DNA of 64,000 nucleotides from Sphingobacterium sp. B16(2022) (GTDB taxonomy: Bacteria > Bacteroidota > Bacteroidia > Sphingobacteriales > Sphingobacteriaceae): contig NZ_JAAUVN010000001.1 in the NCBI RefSeq assembly GCF_012030425.1, positions 2,312,481 through 2,376,480 of the forward strand, read 5' to 3'. The translations under genes were made by a program, and so were the position numbers. This document shows, piece after piece, positions 17,286 through 26,617 of this stretch (positions are counted from its first letter, which is position 1; the number at the start of each line of letters is the position of its first letter). The notes below the pieces were generated by a model, which had not been told where the DNA came from, did not search any database, and saw nothing but the letters and a program-made list of their open reading frames with translations.

Positions 17286-18284
17286 ATGCATATTGCAATC
17301 AATGGGTTTGGACGTATTGGCCGTAATACACTGCGCAATATTTTCATTAGGGATGCTGAACATCTAGAAGTCATTGCGATCAATGATCTAACAGATACAA
17401 AGACATTAGCACATCTATTCAAGTATGACTCTGTTCACGGTCCATTTTCTGGAACGGTTGACTTTGATGATAATCATCTCATCATCAATAACAAGCGTAT
17501 TTTAGTCACGAATGAAAAGAATCCCGAAAATCTGCCCTGGAATACGCTTGACATTGATGTCGTTATCGAGTCAACGGGTCATTTTACCAGTAAAGAGAAA
17601 GCAAATTTACATTTGATAGCGGGAGCAAAAAAAGTAATCATTTCTGCCCCCTCTTCAGATAAAGATATACCAACAATCGTATTGGGCATTAACGACAAGG
17701 ATTTTGACTTAAATGTCCCTATTCTTTCTAATGCTTCTTGTACAACGAATAATGTTGCTCCTTTGGTCAAAATTTTAGATGAAAACTGGGGAATCAAAGA
17801 CGGTTATATCACGACGGTACATTCCATGACAGGTGATCAGAATCTGCATGATGCCCCCCACCGTGATCTTCGCCGGGCACGTGCTGCGTCATCTTCCATT
17901 ATTCCAACTACAACTGGTGCTGCCAAGGCAATTACTAATGTTTTCACTCATTTAGAGGGTAAACTAGGTGGTGCCGGTATCCGTGTTCCTGTTTTAAACG
18001 GTTCGTTAACAGATTTTACCTGTACATTGACACATCAACCAACAGTAGCAGAGATTAATGCAAAATTTAAAGAAGCAGCAGAAGGTGAATTGAAAAATGT
18101 ACTTTACTATACAGAAGATCCAATTGTATCTGTTGACATCATAAACAATCCATATTCTTGTGTCTTTGATTCAGAACTTACCTCAATTGTAGGAGGTCTG
18201 GTAAAAGTTGTTGGCTGGTATGATAATGAGTTTGGATACTCAAATCGACTTGTTGATCTTCTTGATAAAATCAGTAAGCTATAA
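17286..18284 (+). CDS. gap: Glyceraldehyde-3-phosphate dehydrogenase, type I
   Basis: The 332-residue enzyme has the NAD-binding INGFGRIGRNTLRN at the N-terminus, the catalytic Cys in SNASCTTNNVAPL (about 148-160), HSMTGDQN, and the C-terminal GWYDNEFGYSNR. It oxidises glyceraldehyde 3-phosphate to 1,3-bisphosphoglycerate in glycolysis. Length is normal. A strong terminator follows, and the small gap to the lipoprotein gene upstream suggests readthrough from it. Confidence 0.95.
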   Translation: MHIAINGFGRIGRNTLRNIFIRDAEHLEVIAINDLTDTKTLAHLFKYDSVHGPFSGTVDFDDNHLIINNKRILVTNEKNPENLPWNTLDIDVVIESTGHFTSKEKANLHLIAGAKKVIISAPSSDKDIPTIVLGINDKDFDLNVPILSNASCTTNNVAPLVKILDENWGIKDGYITTVHSMTGDQNLHDAPHRDLRRARAASSSIIPTTTGAAKAITNVFTHLEGKLGGAGIRVPVLNGSLTDFTCTLTHQPTVAEINAKFKEAAEGELKNVLYYTEDPIVSVDIINNPYSCVFDSELTSIVGGLVKVVGWYDNEFGYSNRLVDLLDKISKL

Positions 18285-18312
18285 AAGACAAAATCACATG
18301 CTATTCAAGATA

Positions 18313-18338
18313 AAAAGGGCCTCCATGGAGGCCCTTTT
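18313..18338. terminator. Bidirectional terminator between gap and the TonB receptor gene
   Basis: A perfect palindrome of AAAAGGGCCTCC and GGAGGCCCTTTT halves lies between two converging genes. It has A-runs on the left and T-runs on the right, so it can stop transcription from both sides. Confidence 0.88.
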
Positions 18339-18366
18339 AACATAAACTATAAGCAAACTAAACATT

Positions 18367-20895
18367 TTAAAATTTATACGTCAATGTTGTCATGAAACTT
18401 CTTGGAGGAATTGGATTCACACTGTAGTTTTCATGGATATAATAATTGAAAGCATTATTAACATTAGACATTTTAGCTAAAATGCTCCATTTTTTATATG
18501 TATAACCAGCAGAGATATCTACTGTTGTGAATGGGCTAACAGTAATTAAACGGTCAACACCATCTCTCACATTGATTTTTGTATTATTCCAACCGGCATT
18601 TCTTCTTCCAGTGTAAAATGCAGAAACCCCAAATTTCAGACCTTTAGCACCACCATTTTGCAAAGTATAGAAAATAGTTCCATTGGCTGTATGTGCTGTT
18701 GTTCCCACCAGACGTACATCTTCCTCATTACCAGAAACCTCCGTAACTTTATAACTACCGTTGACAACAGTCGTGATCTTTGTGATCGGACTTGTCTCCG
18801 TATAGCGCATGTAGTTGTACGAGTATCCGGCCAAGATATCTAGTCCTGGTAAGATAGAACCAGTTACATCTATTTCAACACCATCTGAAGATGTTTTTCC
18901 AGAAAACTCTTTCATGTTTGTATCACCATTATCAGTGCCATCAGGTTTCACCAATAATTGCTGAGCAAAGCGATTGTTATTGATTCTGTAAACCGATGCA
19001 TTCAGGGTTAATCGACCATTGAAGAAATCATTTTTAACACCTGCTTCATACTGATCAATCGTTGAAGGCCCCATTGGCTTATAATCAACATCATAACCTG
19101 CGTTTGATGTGAAGTTATTCGCATAAGTTACATAAACACTAGAGCTCTTAATCGGTTGATAAATCAAACCAAATTTTGGCGACCATGCCTGATCAACTTT
19201 AGCACCCAGTTCATTTTTGTTTGCATCTAGGTTCTTTAATTCTTCTGTTTCACCAGTTGCATAGGTGTATTTATCTGCATATGGTGTTCTTTGGTAAGTA
19301 TAACGTAAACCCGCTAATACTTTGAATTTTTCCGAAACTTCAATTAAATCTTGAAAAAATACACCATAACGGTAAATATTAGTCGTTGTTCTGGTCAAAT
19401 ACTCTGCACCAGGCATATCTGTGCGCAAACCTTTGCCAGAAGGTAAATGAGCCGCCGTTTCACTCGGATTAAAGACATAAATAGAATCATAAACATTGAC
19501 TTTTAATGCCCCTTGCTTATCATAATAATTAATACCGTCTATAAAGTATGCATATGCTTTTGTATTAGACTGATCAGCATCAGCTCCGATTAAGATCTTA
19601 TGCTTGATAGCACCTGTTTTAACAGTTCCGGTTAAATTCAACTGCTGATTGAAAGTAAGTTCATCCGATTTTGAACGCGTCAAATTACGTGGTGCGATAC
19701 CTTGTGCATTTGCTTGAACCCTATCCGATCCGTAGTAATCACGTCCATAACTTTGATAACTCGCAATTGCATTCAACTTCCAGTTATCATTAAACTGATG
19801 ATTTAAGTTGATCTGCCCATTTGTGGTATTGGTTTTATTATATGCCCACAAGGTATTCATAAAAGTATTACGACCAACATCCTGATTCAATTTACCGTCT
19901 ACCGATCCAATACCAAAATCTGGTGTGTAATCGCTTTTTAGGTAATCAAACATAAAGTTGATATCCGTACGGTCATTGATCTTATATAAAATAGAAGGAT
20001 TGACATACAATCTTTTTGAGTCGACATGATCTCTAAAACTTCCAGATTTTTCATAAGTACTGATTACACGAAAAGCAACCTTATCTGAAATAGGCCCGTA
20101 CACATCAACCGTTGGTTTGTAAAAATCATAACTTCCCACACGGAATGAAGCTTCACCTCCATATTCAAATTTAGGTTTCTTAGTTACTAAATTAACGACA
20201 GCACCCCCAGTTACACCACCATATAATAATGCGGCACTACCTTTCAATATTTCTACCGATTCTAATGTACTCGCTTCAATAGATCCACCGTTATTGGTAC
20301 GTGCACCATTTTTGAAAATATTATTCGCACCAAGGCTGTATCCACGTGCATAAAAATTTTCATTTACACCACCTCTATTTGCGCCCATAGCAATACCATT
20401 GGCATTTTTCAAGGCATCACTCAATCGATTAACCTGTTGATCCCGGATCACCTGCTCATTAATGATCTGAACGCTTTGCGGTAAGTCTTTATCTATAATT
20501 CCAGCTTTTCCAACATTGACAGTCTGATTATTATGCGAGTTATATCCTCGGACATCTACCACATCCAATTTCGAATCACGGCTTTCTCCAACCAAATTAA
20601 TAGGCTGAGAAGAACCGTTCACTACTTTTATCTTCTCTTCGTCTATAACATTACCTAAACTTTTAACAATTATGGTATAAGTTCCATCTGGTAAAGTTGA
20701 AAATGAAAACGATCCATTGCGATCTGTTGCAGTAGAAGTCCCCAATTCTTTAACTGTAACTGTAGCTGCTTCGATTGGAGCACCGGATTTGCTTTTTAGT
20801 TTCCCATGAATTCCATGATGTTGTGCAACCCCCTCAAGTTGTACCCCTCCAACTAATCCTAAGCTTAAAACTAAGCCGAGAAATGACTTTTTCAT
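18367..20895 (-). CDS. TonB-dependent siderophore receptor
   Basis: The 842-residue outer-membrane receptor starts with a signal peptide (MKKSFLGLVLSLGLVGG...) and a carboxypeptidase-D-like domain (about 28-105). The plug follows, with DLPQSVQIINEQVIRDQQ and LKGSAALLYGGVTGGAVVNLV, typical of the FhuA/siderophore group. The barrel ends in the usual aromatic residue (TLTYKF). It should import a ferric siderophore with TonB energy; the siderophore cannot be named. It is a single gene converging on gap, and its promoter must be in the AT-rich gap 20896-21234. Confidence 0.9.
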   Translation of the reverse strand: MKKSFLGLVLSLGLVGGVQLEGVAQHHGIHGKLKSKSGAPIEAATVTVKELGTSTATDRNGSFSFSTLPDGTYTIIVKSLGNVIDEEKIKVVNGSSQPINLVGESRDSKLDVVDVRGYNSHNNQTVNVGKAGIIDKDLPQSVQIINEQVIRDQQVNRLSDALKNANGIAMGANRGGVNENFYARGYSLGANNIFKNGARTNNGGSIEASTLESVEILKGSAALLYGGVTGGAVVNLVTKKPKFEYGGEASFRVGSYDFYKPTVDVYGPISDKVAFRVISTYEKSGSFRDHVDSKRLYVNPSILYKINDRTDINFMFDYLKSDYTPDFGIGSVDGKLNQDVGRNTFMNTLWAYNKTNTTNGQINLNHQFNDNWKLNAIASYQSYGRDYYGSDRVQANAQGIAPRNLTRSKSDELTFNQQLNLTGTVKTGAIKHKILIGADADQSNTKAYAYFIDGINYYDKQGALKVNVYDSIYVFNPSETAAHLPSGKGLRTDMPGAEYLTRTTTNIYRYGVFFQDLIEVSEKFKVLAGLRYTYQRTPYADKYTYATGETEELKNLDANKNELGAKVDQAWSPKFGLIYQPIKSSSVYVTYANNFTSNAGYDVDYKPMGPSTIDQYEAGVKNDFFNGRLTLNASVYRINNNRFAQQLLVKPDGTDNGDTNMKEFSGKTSSDGVEIDVTGSILPGLDILAGYSYNYMRYTETSPITKITTVVNGSYKVTEVSGNEEDVRLVGTTAHTANGTIFYTLQNGGAKGLKFGVSAFYTGRRNAGWNNTKINVRDGVDRLITVSPFTTVDISAGYTYKKWSILAKMSNVNNAFNYYIHENYSVNPIPPRSFMTTLTYKF

Positions 20896-21234
20896 ATGTA
20901 TATGAATAATTAGATTAATTTTATTTTGGATGCAAACTTACAATCTTTTTTTGATTCTATTTAGATTTATTTTAAATAAAAGTAGTTGATTTATAAATAG
21001 CCATAACAAGCTAAAAAACAGTATTTTAAACTGCATAAAAAAGTAATTTAAATTATATTTTATAACTACTGCTACTAAAATCGGCTTCAATGATATCGAT
21101 TCCCATTTATGATCCCAAATCTTTGAAAACCGAATGAATCAGCATAAAAATTGCATAAAAATTGCATAAAAATGCAAGACAATATCATGATCCTTATTAA
21201 TTATTTATACCTTTCCAATACTAATCCTTAAATC
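20896..21234. promoter_or_regulatory. AT-rich divergent intergenic region
   Basis: The 339-bp gap separates the leftward siderophore receptor from the rightward serine hydrolase. It is very AT-rich and contains no gene I can support. Its only notable structure is the three-copy 11-bp repeat listed separately. Promoters for both genes must be here, but no clean -33/-7 pair was found by eye. Confidence 0.4.
21142..21173. repeat. Three head-to-tail 11-bp repeats GCATAAAAATT
   Basis: GCATAAAAATT occurs at 21142-21152 and 21153-21163, and all but its last base at 21164-21173. The 11-bp period is close to one helical turn, so the A-tracts lie on one face and the DNA may bend. It lies about 60 bp before the serine hydrolase start. 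It could be a regulator site or a simple slippage product. Confidence 0.7.
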
Positions 21235-22377
21235 ATGAAAAAGTACGTTCCTCTTCTTTTAATTTATTTGTTTCTGATAAGTCCAATAACGTGGGCACAA
21301 ACGAACAGTTTAGACAAAAAAATTACTGATATCATGGCTCAATATGAAGCTATTGGACTGTCGGTAGCTGTTATTAAAAATAACGAGTTGTTTTTCAATA
21401 AATCTTACGGTTTGAAAAACAGAGAACAAGCACAACCTTTGGATCAGGATGACCTATTCAGAATTGCCTCTATATCAAAGTCCTTTTCAGCAACAGCTAT
21501 TATGCAGTTAATAGAGCAAAAGAAATGTCATCTCGATGATGACTTTGGTGATCTAATAGGTTTTAAAGTTCAAAATCCAAAGTTTCCGAATAAGAAGATT
21601 ACACTCAGAATGGTTCTCTCCCATACTTCCAGTATTAATGATAAAAATGGATATTTTGATCTTGATGTCATCAATCCATCAAAGTCAGATCAATATGCCT
21701 CTTCTTACAGCCCAAACGAACCTGGCACGACCTACGATTATTGCAACCTCAACTTTAATATGGTTGGCGCTGTGATTGAGCGCCTTTCAGGACAACGTTT
21801 TGACCAATATATTAAAGAACATATTTTAGATCCGCTGCAGTTGTATGCAGGATATTGCGTGGACTCTCTAGATCAAAACAAATTTGTAACCTTATATGAA
21901 TACGATTCTGCTAAGCATGAGTTTTTTCCACAGCCCAGCGCTTATAATCCAAGATCGCTGGAAATAAAAAATTATACACTAGGGCATTCCACTCCTATTT
22001 TCTCACCTACGGGCGGGATGAAGATCTCAGCAGTCGATCTCGCTAAATACATGGGTATGCATATGAACTATGGTACAGGATTAAATGGAAAACAGATCAT
22101 TAAGAAACGGAATTCTAAAATTATGCAGACGCCCATTACTGCTGAAGAAGGATATGGGCTAGCTTTAAGATCCATCAACACATTGATCCCTAATAAAGTT
22201 TTAATTGGACATACAGGCTCCGCATATGGTCTCTACAGTGCTATGTTTTTCGATCCTAAAGAAAAATTCGGAATTGTTGTGATAACAAATGGTTACCGTA
22301 CACCTGAAAACGTAGACTTTAACCCATTATTAAAAGATTGCATACAGCTCATTTATAAAGAAATGATACAGCAATAA
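21235..22377 (+). CDS. Exported beta-lactamase-family serine hydrolase
   Basis: This 380-residue protein has a signal peptide ending in TWAQT. Its class C beta-lactamase/penicillin-binding fold shows the SxxK motif in IASISKSFSA (about 79-88), the YxN-type motif in YDYCNLNFN and the HTGS motif in LIGHTGSAYG. Such enzymes cleave peptides, esters or D-amino-acid bonds, and the name does not imply antibiotic resistance. Downstream is the MBL-fold gene with an 82-bp gap, so co-transcription is uncertain. Confidence 0.85.
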   Translation: MKKYVPLLLIYLFLISPITWAQTNSLDKKITDIMAQYEAIGLSVAVIKNNELFFNKSYGLKNREQAQPLDQDDLFRIASISKSFSATAIMQLIEQKKCHLDDDFGDLIGFKVQNPKFPNKKITLRMVLSHTSSINDKNGYFDLDVINPSKSDQYASSYSPNEPGTTYDYCNLNFNMVGAVIERLSGQRFDQYIKEHILDPLQLYAGYCVDSLDQNKFVTLYEYDSAKHEFFPQPSAYNPRSLEIKNYTLGHSTPIFSPTGGMKISAVDLAKYMGMHMNYGTGLNGKQIIKKRNSKIMQTPITAEEGYGLALRSINTLIPNKVLIGHTGSAYGLYSAMFFDPKEKFGIVVITNGYRTPENVDFNPLLKDCIQLIYKEMIQQ

Positions 22378-22459
22378 CCACTATATTATCATATTATTAA
22401 GGTTTATTTTTTCCAAAACAAAACTAGTATATTCGTGTAAATAGTAAAAAGAGAATATC

Positions 22460-23296
22460 ATGCAACTTTATACAATTGAAACGCAGAACTTCAAATTAGA
22501 TGGAGGTGCCATGTTCGGTGTGGTTCCAAAATCCATATGGCACAAAACAAATCCTGCCGATGCAAATAATATGTGCACCTGGACCAATCGCCTATTACTT
22601 ATAGAAGATGGCGCAAAATTAATTCTTATCGATACTGGACTCGGAGACAAACAGTCTGAGAAATTTTTTGGGCATTATTATATACACGGAGACAACTCCA
22701 TTGACAAGTCTTTAGCAAAATATGGATTTAATAGAGAAGACATCACCGATGTTATTTTAACACACTTGCATTTTGACCACTGTGGGGGTGCTATAGTCCG
22801 CGAAGGTGAAAAACTGAGGCCTTCTTTTACAAAGGCGAATTACTGGAGTAATGCCGAACATTGGAACTGGGCCACAAATCCAAATCCAAGAGAAAAAGCT
22901 TCTTTTTTAGAGGAAAATATAAAACCGATACAAGAAAGCGGACAACTCAAGTTTGTCGAAAAAGAAAAAAATCCGTTTGGACCAGATATCCAAATCAGAT
23001 ATGCCCATGGACATACAGAGTCAATGATGTTGCCCCAGATCAAATATAAAGACAAAACAATTCTTTATATGGCAGATTTACTTCCTTCTGTGGGACATGT
23101 ACCCCTTCCGTATGTGATGGGTTACGATGTAAGACCATTGACAACCATGGAAGAAAGGAAAAATTATTGGGAAGAGATTGTCGATCAAGAATATATACTT
23201 TTCTTAGAGCATGACGCCGTGAATGCTTGCTGTACCTTACAGCATACAGAAAAAGGAATACGGCTCAAAGACAGTTTTCAACTTTCTGATATTTAA
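22460..23296 (+). CDS. MBL-fold metallo-hydrolase
   Basis: The 278-residue cytoplasmic protein carries the metal motif HLHFDH in ILTHLHFDHCGG (about 94-105), a later His in YAHGHTESM and the Asp in LYMADLLPS. It therefore has a full dinuclear metal site of the metallo-beta-lactamase superfamily. Substrate class (lactone, phosphodiester, thioester) cannot be read from this. No signal peptide is seen. Confidence 0.85.
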   Translation: MQLYTIETQNFKLDGGAMFGVVPKSIWHKTNPADANNMCTWTNRLLLIEDGAKLILIDTGLGDKQSEKFFGHYYIHGDNSIDKSLAKYGFNREDITDVILTHLHFDHCGGAIVREGEKLRPSFTKANYWSNAEHWNWATNPNPREKASFLEENIKPIQESGQLKFVEKEKNPFGPDIQIRYAHGHTESMMLPQIKYKDKTILYMADLLPSVGHVPLPYVMGYDVRPLTTMEERKNYWEEIVDQEYILFLEHDAVNACCTLQHTEKGIRLKDSFQLSDI

Positions 23297-23300
23297 ACAA

Positions 23301-23336
23301 AAATGGGATGATTTTTAGATCATCCCATTTTTACTT
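23301..23336. terminator. Bidirectional terminator between converging genes
   Basis: AAATGGGATGAT (23301-23312) pairs with ATCATCCCATTT (23319-23330) over a 6-nt loop. A-rich and T-rich flanks allow action in both directions. Confidence 0.85.
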
Positions 23337-23338
23337 TA

Positions 23339-24229
23339 TTAGAATTTAAATCCAAGGACCCAATAGTTCTCGAAAAACCATATGGATTGACTTGCTTTAT
23401 CTATATTATTTCTACCCGTTGTACGAATATTATTCAGGTCTGTCCAACCTGTTTTAAAACTCGTTTGAAGATATAATCCTCTAAAAAAATGATACTGCAA
23501 ACCTACTTTTGCAGCAGCACCGTAGCCGGCAATGTTCCAATAGTTATTCTCTCCAACTCCAAACAGACGAACATCAGTTCTAGGAACCAATAAACCTACT
23601 TCGGCACCTGTTTCCATCGACAAGTAAGACTTTCCGGTTCTGGAAACCCAGATATCATCATGTCTTTCTAAAGCGACAGAGGCAAAATTATAACCATCGG
23701 TATGCTCAAATTGCAATACCGAATCAACCAAAGTAACCTGTTCTCCATTATAGGTTCCAGCCATGCCATATGTTGGGATACCTGGTTCAGAGATCTCAGG
23801 ACTAATATGTCCTTTAATTCTTACCGTCTGCGGAATATCAACAACATATTTCATGTGATCCCAACCTAGCGAAATCGAATAATTATCTTTAATAAAATAA
23901 CCGAAGTGGAAATTAAACTGCGGAATCGAGATCGTTGCCGGGTTAATATAGGTCATGGACAGTTTAGTCGGTCTATCTGCCGCTTTTACATCCATTAATG
24001 TAAAATCATATCCGGTTCCTTTAAAACGGATATCACTCTTACCATAAGATGAAAAATTATAGCCCCAGTGAAAATAAAATTTTCCCTTATTACTTTCTGT
24101 ACGGGAATATTTCGGATTGAAAATACTCTTAGCAATTGGTTTTGCAGGAGATTCATTACTATTATCTTGCGCAAATAAAGAAGAAGCAGATAAAGTTAGC
24201 GCACTTAAGGCTAATAAAAATTTATTCAT
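23339..24229 (-). CDS. Outer-membrane beta-barrel protein of unknown function
   Basis: I chose the ATG at 24229 (296 residues), because MNKFLLALSALTLSASSLFAQ is a textbook signal peptide; the frame extends 9 codons further upstream into a terminator, which is unlikely to be coding. The mature protein alternates hydrophobic and polar residues, is rich in Tyr, Phe and Gly (YFHWGYNFSSYG), and ends in WVLGFKF with the terminal Phe expected for barrel insertion. I recognise no family. It lies between the acnA terminator and a bidirectional terminator and is probably its own unit. Confidence 0.75.
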   Translation of the reverse strand: MNKFLLALSALTLSASSLFAQDNSNESPAKPIAKSIFNPKYSRTESNKGKFYFHWGYNFSSYGKSDIRFKGTGYDFTLMDVKAADRPTKLSMTYINPATISIPQFNFHFGYFIKDNYSISLGWDHMKYVVDIPQTVRIKGHISPEISEPGIPTYGMAGTYNGEQVTLVDSVLQFEHTDGYNFASVALERHDDIWVSRTGKSYLSMETGAEVGLLVPRTDVRLFGVGENNYWNIAGYGAAAKVGLQYHFFRGLYLQTSFKTGWTDLNNIRTTGRNNIDKASQSIWFFENYWVLGFKF

Positions 24230-24238
24230 ATTGTTGTC

Positions 24239-24268
24239 AAAAAAAACCCGGCACAAAAGTACCGGGTT
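24239..24268 (-). terminator. Terminator of the acnB-acnA operon
   Basis: On the minus strand AACCCGGTAC, a TTTT loop, GTGCCGGGTT and a run of T residues form a typical hairpin (24245-24268, tail 24239-24244) directly after acnA. Confidence 0.88.
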
Positions 24269-24290
24269 ATGCGTTGATAAGCAAATAAAA

Positions 24291-26558
24291 TTATTTTGCT
24301 TGGTTTTTACGTATAATGTTCAAAGCACCACCTTCTTTAAACCACTCAATTTGTTGAGCGTTGTAAGTATGGTTAGCTAAGATCTGATCTTCCGTTCCAT
24401 CTGCATGGTGAAGTACTAACGTTAGCGGTTGCCCTGGAGTAAATGTTGTCAATCCTAAGATGTCGATTGTATCGTCTTCTTGGATTTTATCGTAATCTTC
24501 TTTATTAGCAAAAGTTAAACCTAACATACCTTGTTTTTTCAAGTTTGTCTCGTGGATACGAGCAAAAGATTTAACCAACACTGCACGAACACCTAAATGA
24601 CGAGGCTCCATGGCAGCATGCTCACGTGAAGAACCTTCACCATAGTTTTCATCACCAACAACGATAGATCCGATACCGGCTGCCTTATAAACACGTTGCG
24701 TTGCAGGAACTGGTCCGTACTCACCTGTCAATTGATTTTTAACGGAATCTGTTTTCTCATTAAAGTAATTAACAGCACCAATCAACATATTGTTCGAGAT
24801 GTTATCCAAGTGACCTCTGTATTTCAACCAAGGACCAGCCATAGAAATATGGTCAGTTGTACATTTACCTTTAGCTTTGATCAATAATTTCAAACCTTTC
24901 AAGTCTGTACCTTCCCAAGCCGCAAAAGGCTCTAATAATTGCAGACGGTCAGAATTTGGATCCACATCAATCTTAACCGATGAACCATCCGCCGCAGGAG
25001 CTTGATAACCTGCATCCTCTACAGCAAAACCTTTTGAAGGTAATTCATCACCTGTAGGCGGGTCTAATTTAACCTGCTCACCCTTAGCATTTGTCAAGGT
25101 GTCTGTCAATGGATTGAAACCTAAATCACCCGAAATGGCAATTGCAGCAACGATTTCCGGTGAAGCTACAAAAGCAAATGTATTTGGGTTACCATCGGCA
25201 CGTTTAGCAAAGTTACGGTTGAACGAGTGAACAATCGTATTTTTCTCTTGTTTTTCAGCACCAACACGGTCCCACATACCAATACATGGACCACAAGCAT
25301 TTGTAAAGATCGTCGCATTCAGATCTTCGAAAGTTTTCAATAAACCATCACGAGCAGCAGTATAACGAACTTGCTCAGAACCCGGATTGATACCAAATTC
25401 TGCCTTCGTTACTAAACCTTTATCAACCGCTTGTTTAGCGATAGAAGCAGCACGTGACAAATCCTCGTAAGAAGAGTTTGTACATGAACCGATCAATCCC
25501 CATTCTACTGTTGTAGGCCAGCCATTTTTAGCCGCTTCTTCACGCATGCGTGAAACTGGAGTATATAAATCTGGTGTAAAAGGACCGTTTAAAGAAGGTT
25601 CTAATTCAGATAAATTAATTTCAATAACTTGATCAAAATATAGCTCAGGATTTGCGTAAACCTCAGGATCCGCAGTTAAATGTTCTTTAACAGCATTCGC
25701 TGCATCCGCAACATCCGCACGGTCAGTTGCACGTAAATAACGTTCCATTGACTCATCATAACCGAAAGTAGATGTCGTAGCACCAATTTCAGCCCCCATG
25801 TTACAGATGGTACCTTTACCCGTACAAGACATAGATTGAGCCCCTTCACCGAAGTATTCTACAACAGCACCAGTACCGCCTTTAACGGTTAAGATACCTG
25901 CAACCTTCAAGATAACATCTTTAGGAGACGTCCATCCGCTTAGCTTACCTGTTAATTTAACACCGATCAATTTCGGGAATTTCAGTTCCCAAGGTAAACC
26001 AGCCATCACGTCACATGCATCAGCACCACCGACACCGATAGCCAACATACCCAAACCACCAGCATTAACAGTATGTGAATCTGTACCGATCATCATACCA
26101 CCAGGGAAAGCATAGTTCTCCAAGACAACTTGGTGAATAATACCTGCTCCAGGCTTCCAGAATCCGATACCATACTTATTTGCAACAGAACCCAAGAAAT
26201 TAAAAACCTCTTTTGATTCTGTATTTGCTCTTTGTAAATCCACTTGAGCTCCTTCTTTTGCCTGAATCAAGTGATCACAGTGCACAGTCGAAGGAACAGC
26301 CGCTTGAGGACGACCTGCTTGCATAAATTGCAATAAAGCCATCTGTGCAGTCGCATCTTGCATCGCTACACGGTCTGGAGCGAAGTCTACATAAGATACA
26401 CCTCTATCGTATGTTTCAGTTGCATTACCATCCCATAAGTGAGTATATAAAATTTTCTCAGATAGGGTTAAAGGTTTATTAACCAGATTACGAGCAGCGT
26501 TTACACGCTCCTCATAACGGCTATAGACCTTTTTAATCATTTCTATATCAAAAGCCAT
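24291..26558 (-). CDS. acnA: Aconitate hydratase, AcnA/mitochondrial type
   Basis: The 755-residue enzyme shows the aconitase iron-sulfur and active-site motifs: [11 protein letters not shown] (first cluster Cys), [15 protein letters not shown] (the CxxC pair), and [16 protein letters not shown] in the swivel domain. The length matches the mitochondrial-type AcnA rather than the 900-residue bacterial form. It interconverts citrate and isocitrate in the TCA cycle. It follows acnB by 59 bp on the same strand and ends at a strong terminator, so the two aconitases likely share one message. Confidence 0.95.
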   Translation of the reverse strand: MAFDIEMIKKVYSRYEERVNAARNLVNKPLTLSEKILYTHLWDGNATETYDRGVSYVDFAPDRVAMQDATAQMALLQFMQAGRPQAAVPSTVHCDHLIQAKEGAQVDLQRANTESKEVFNFLGSVANKYGIGFWKPGAGIIHQVVLENYAFPGGMMIGTDSHTVNAGGLGMLAIGVGGADACDVMAGLPWELKFPKLIGVKLTGKLSGWTSPKDVILKVAGILTVKGGTGAVVEYFGEGAQSMSCTGKGTICNMGAEIGATTSTFGYDESMERYLRATDRADVADAANAVKEHLTADPEVYANPELYFDQVIEINLSELEPSLNGPFTPDLYTPVSRMREEAAKNGWPTTVEWGLIGSCTNSSYEDLSRAASIAKQAVDKGLVTKAEFGINPGSEQVRYTAARDGLLKTFEDLNATIFTNACGPCIGMWDRVGAEKQEKNTIVHSFNRNFAKRADGNPNTFAFVASPEIVAAIAISGDLGFNPLTDTLTNAKGEQVKLDPPTGDELPSKGFAVEDAGYQAPAADGSSVKIDVDPNSDRLQLLEPFAAWEGTDLKGLKLLIKAKGKCTTDHISMAGPWLKYRGHLDNISNNMLIGAVNYFNEKTDSVKNQLTGEYGPVPATQRVYKAAGIGSIVVGDENYGEGSSREHAAMEPRHLGVRAVLVKSFARIHETNLKKQGMLGLTFANKEDYDKIQEDDTIDILGLTTFTPGQPLTLVLHHADGTEDQILANHTYNAQQIEWFKEGGALNIIRKNQAK

Positions 26559-26617
26559 ATATTTCTAATTTATGATATTAATTTAGTTAATTACCAAAAC
26601 TTCAATATTAGTTTTTT

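Noticed and set aside
21142..21173. Plasmid- or phage-type iterons
   Set aside because: Only three short units, no replication gene nearby, and the setting is a normal chromosomal gap.
24230..24256. Start of the outer-membrane protein at 24256
   Set aside because: The added residues overlap the acnA terminator stem; the signal peptide begins cleanly at 24229.
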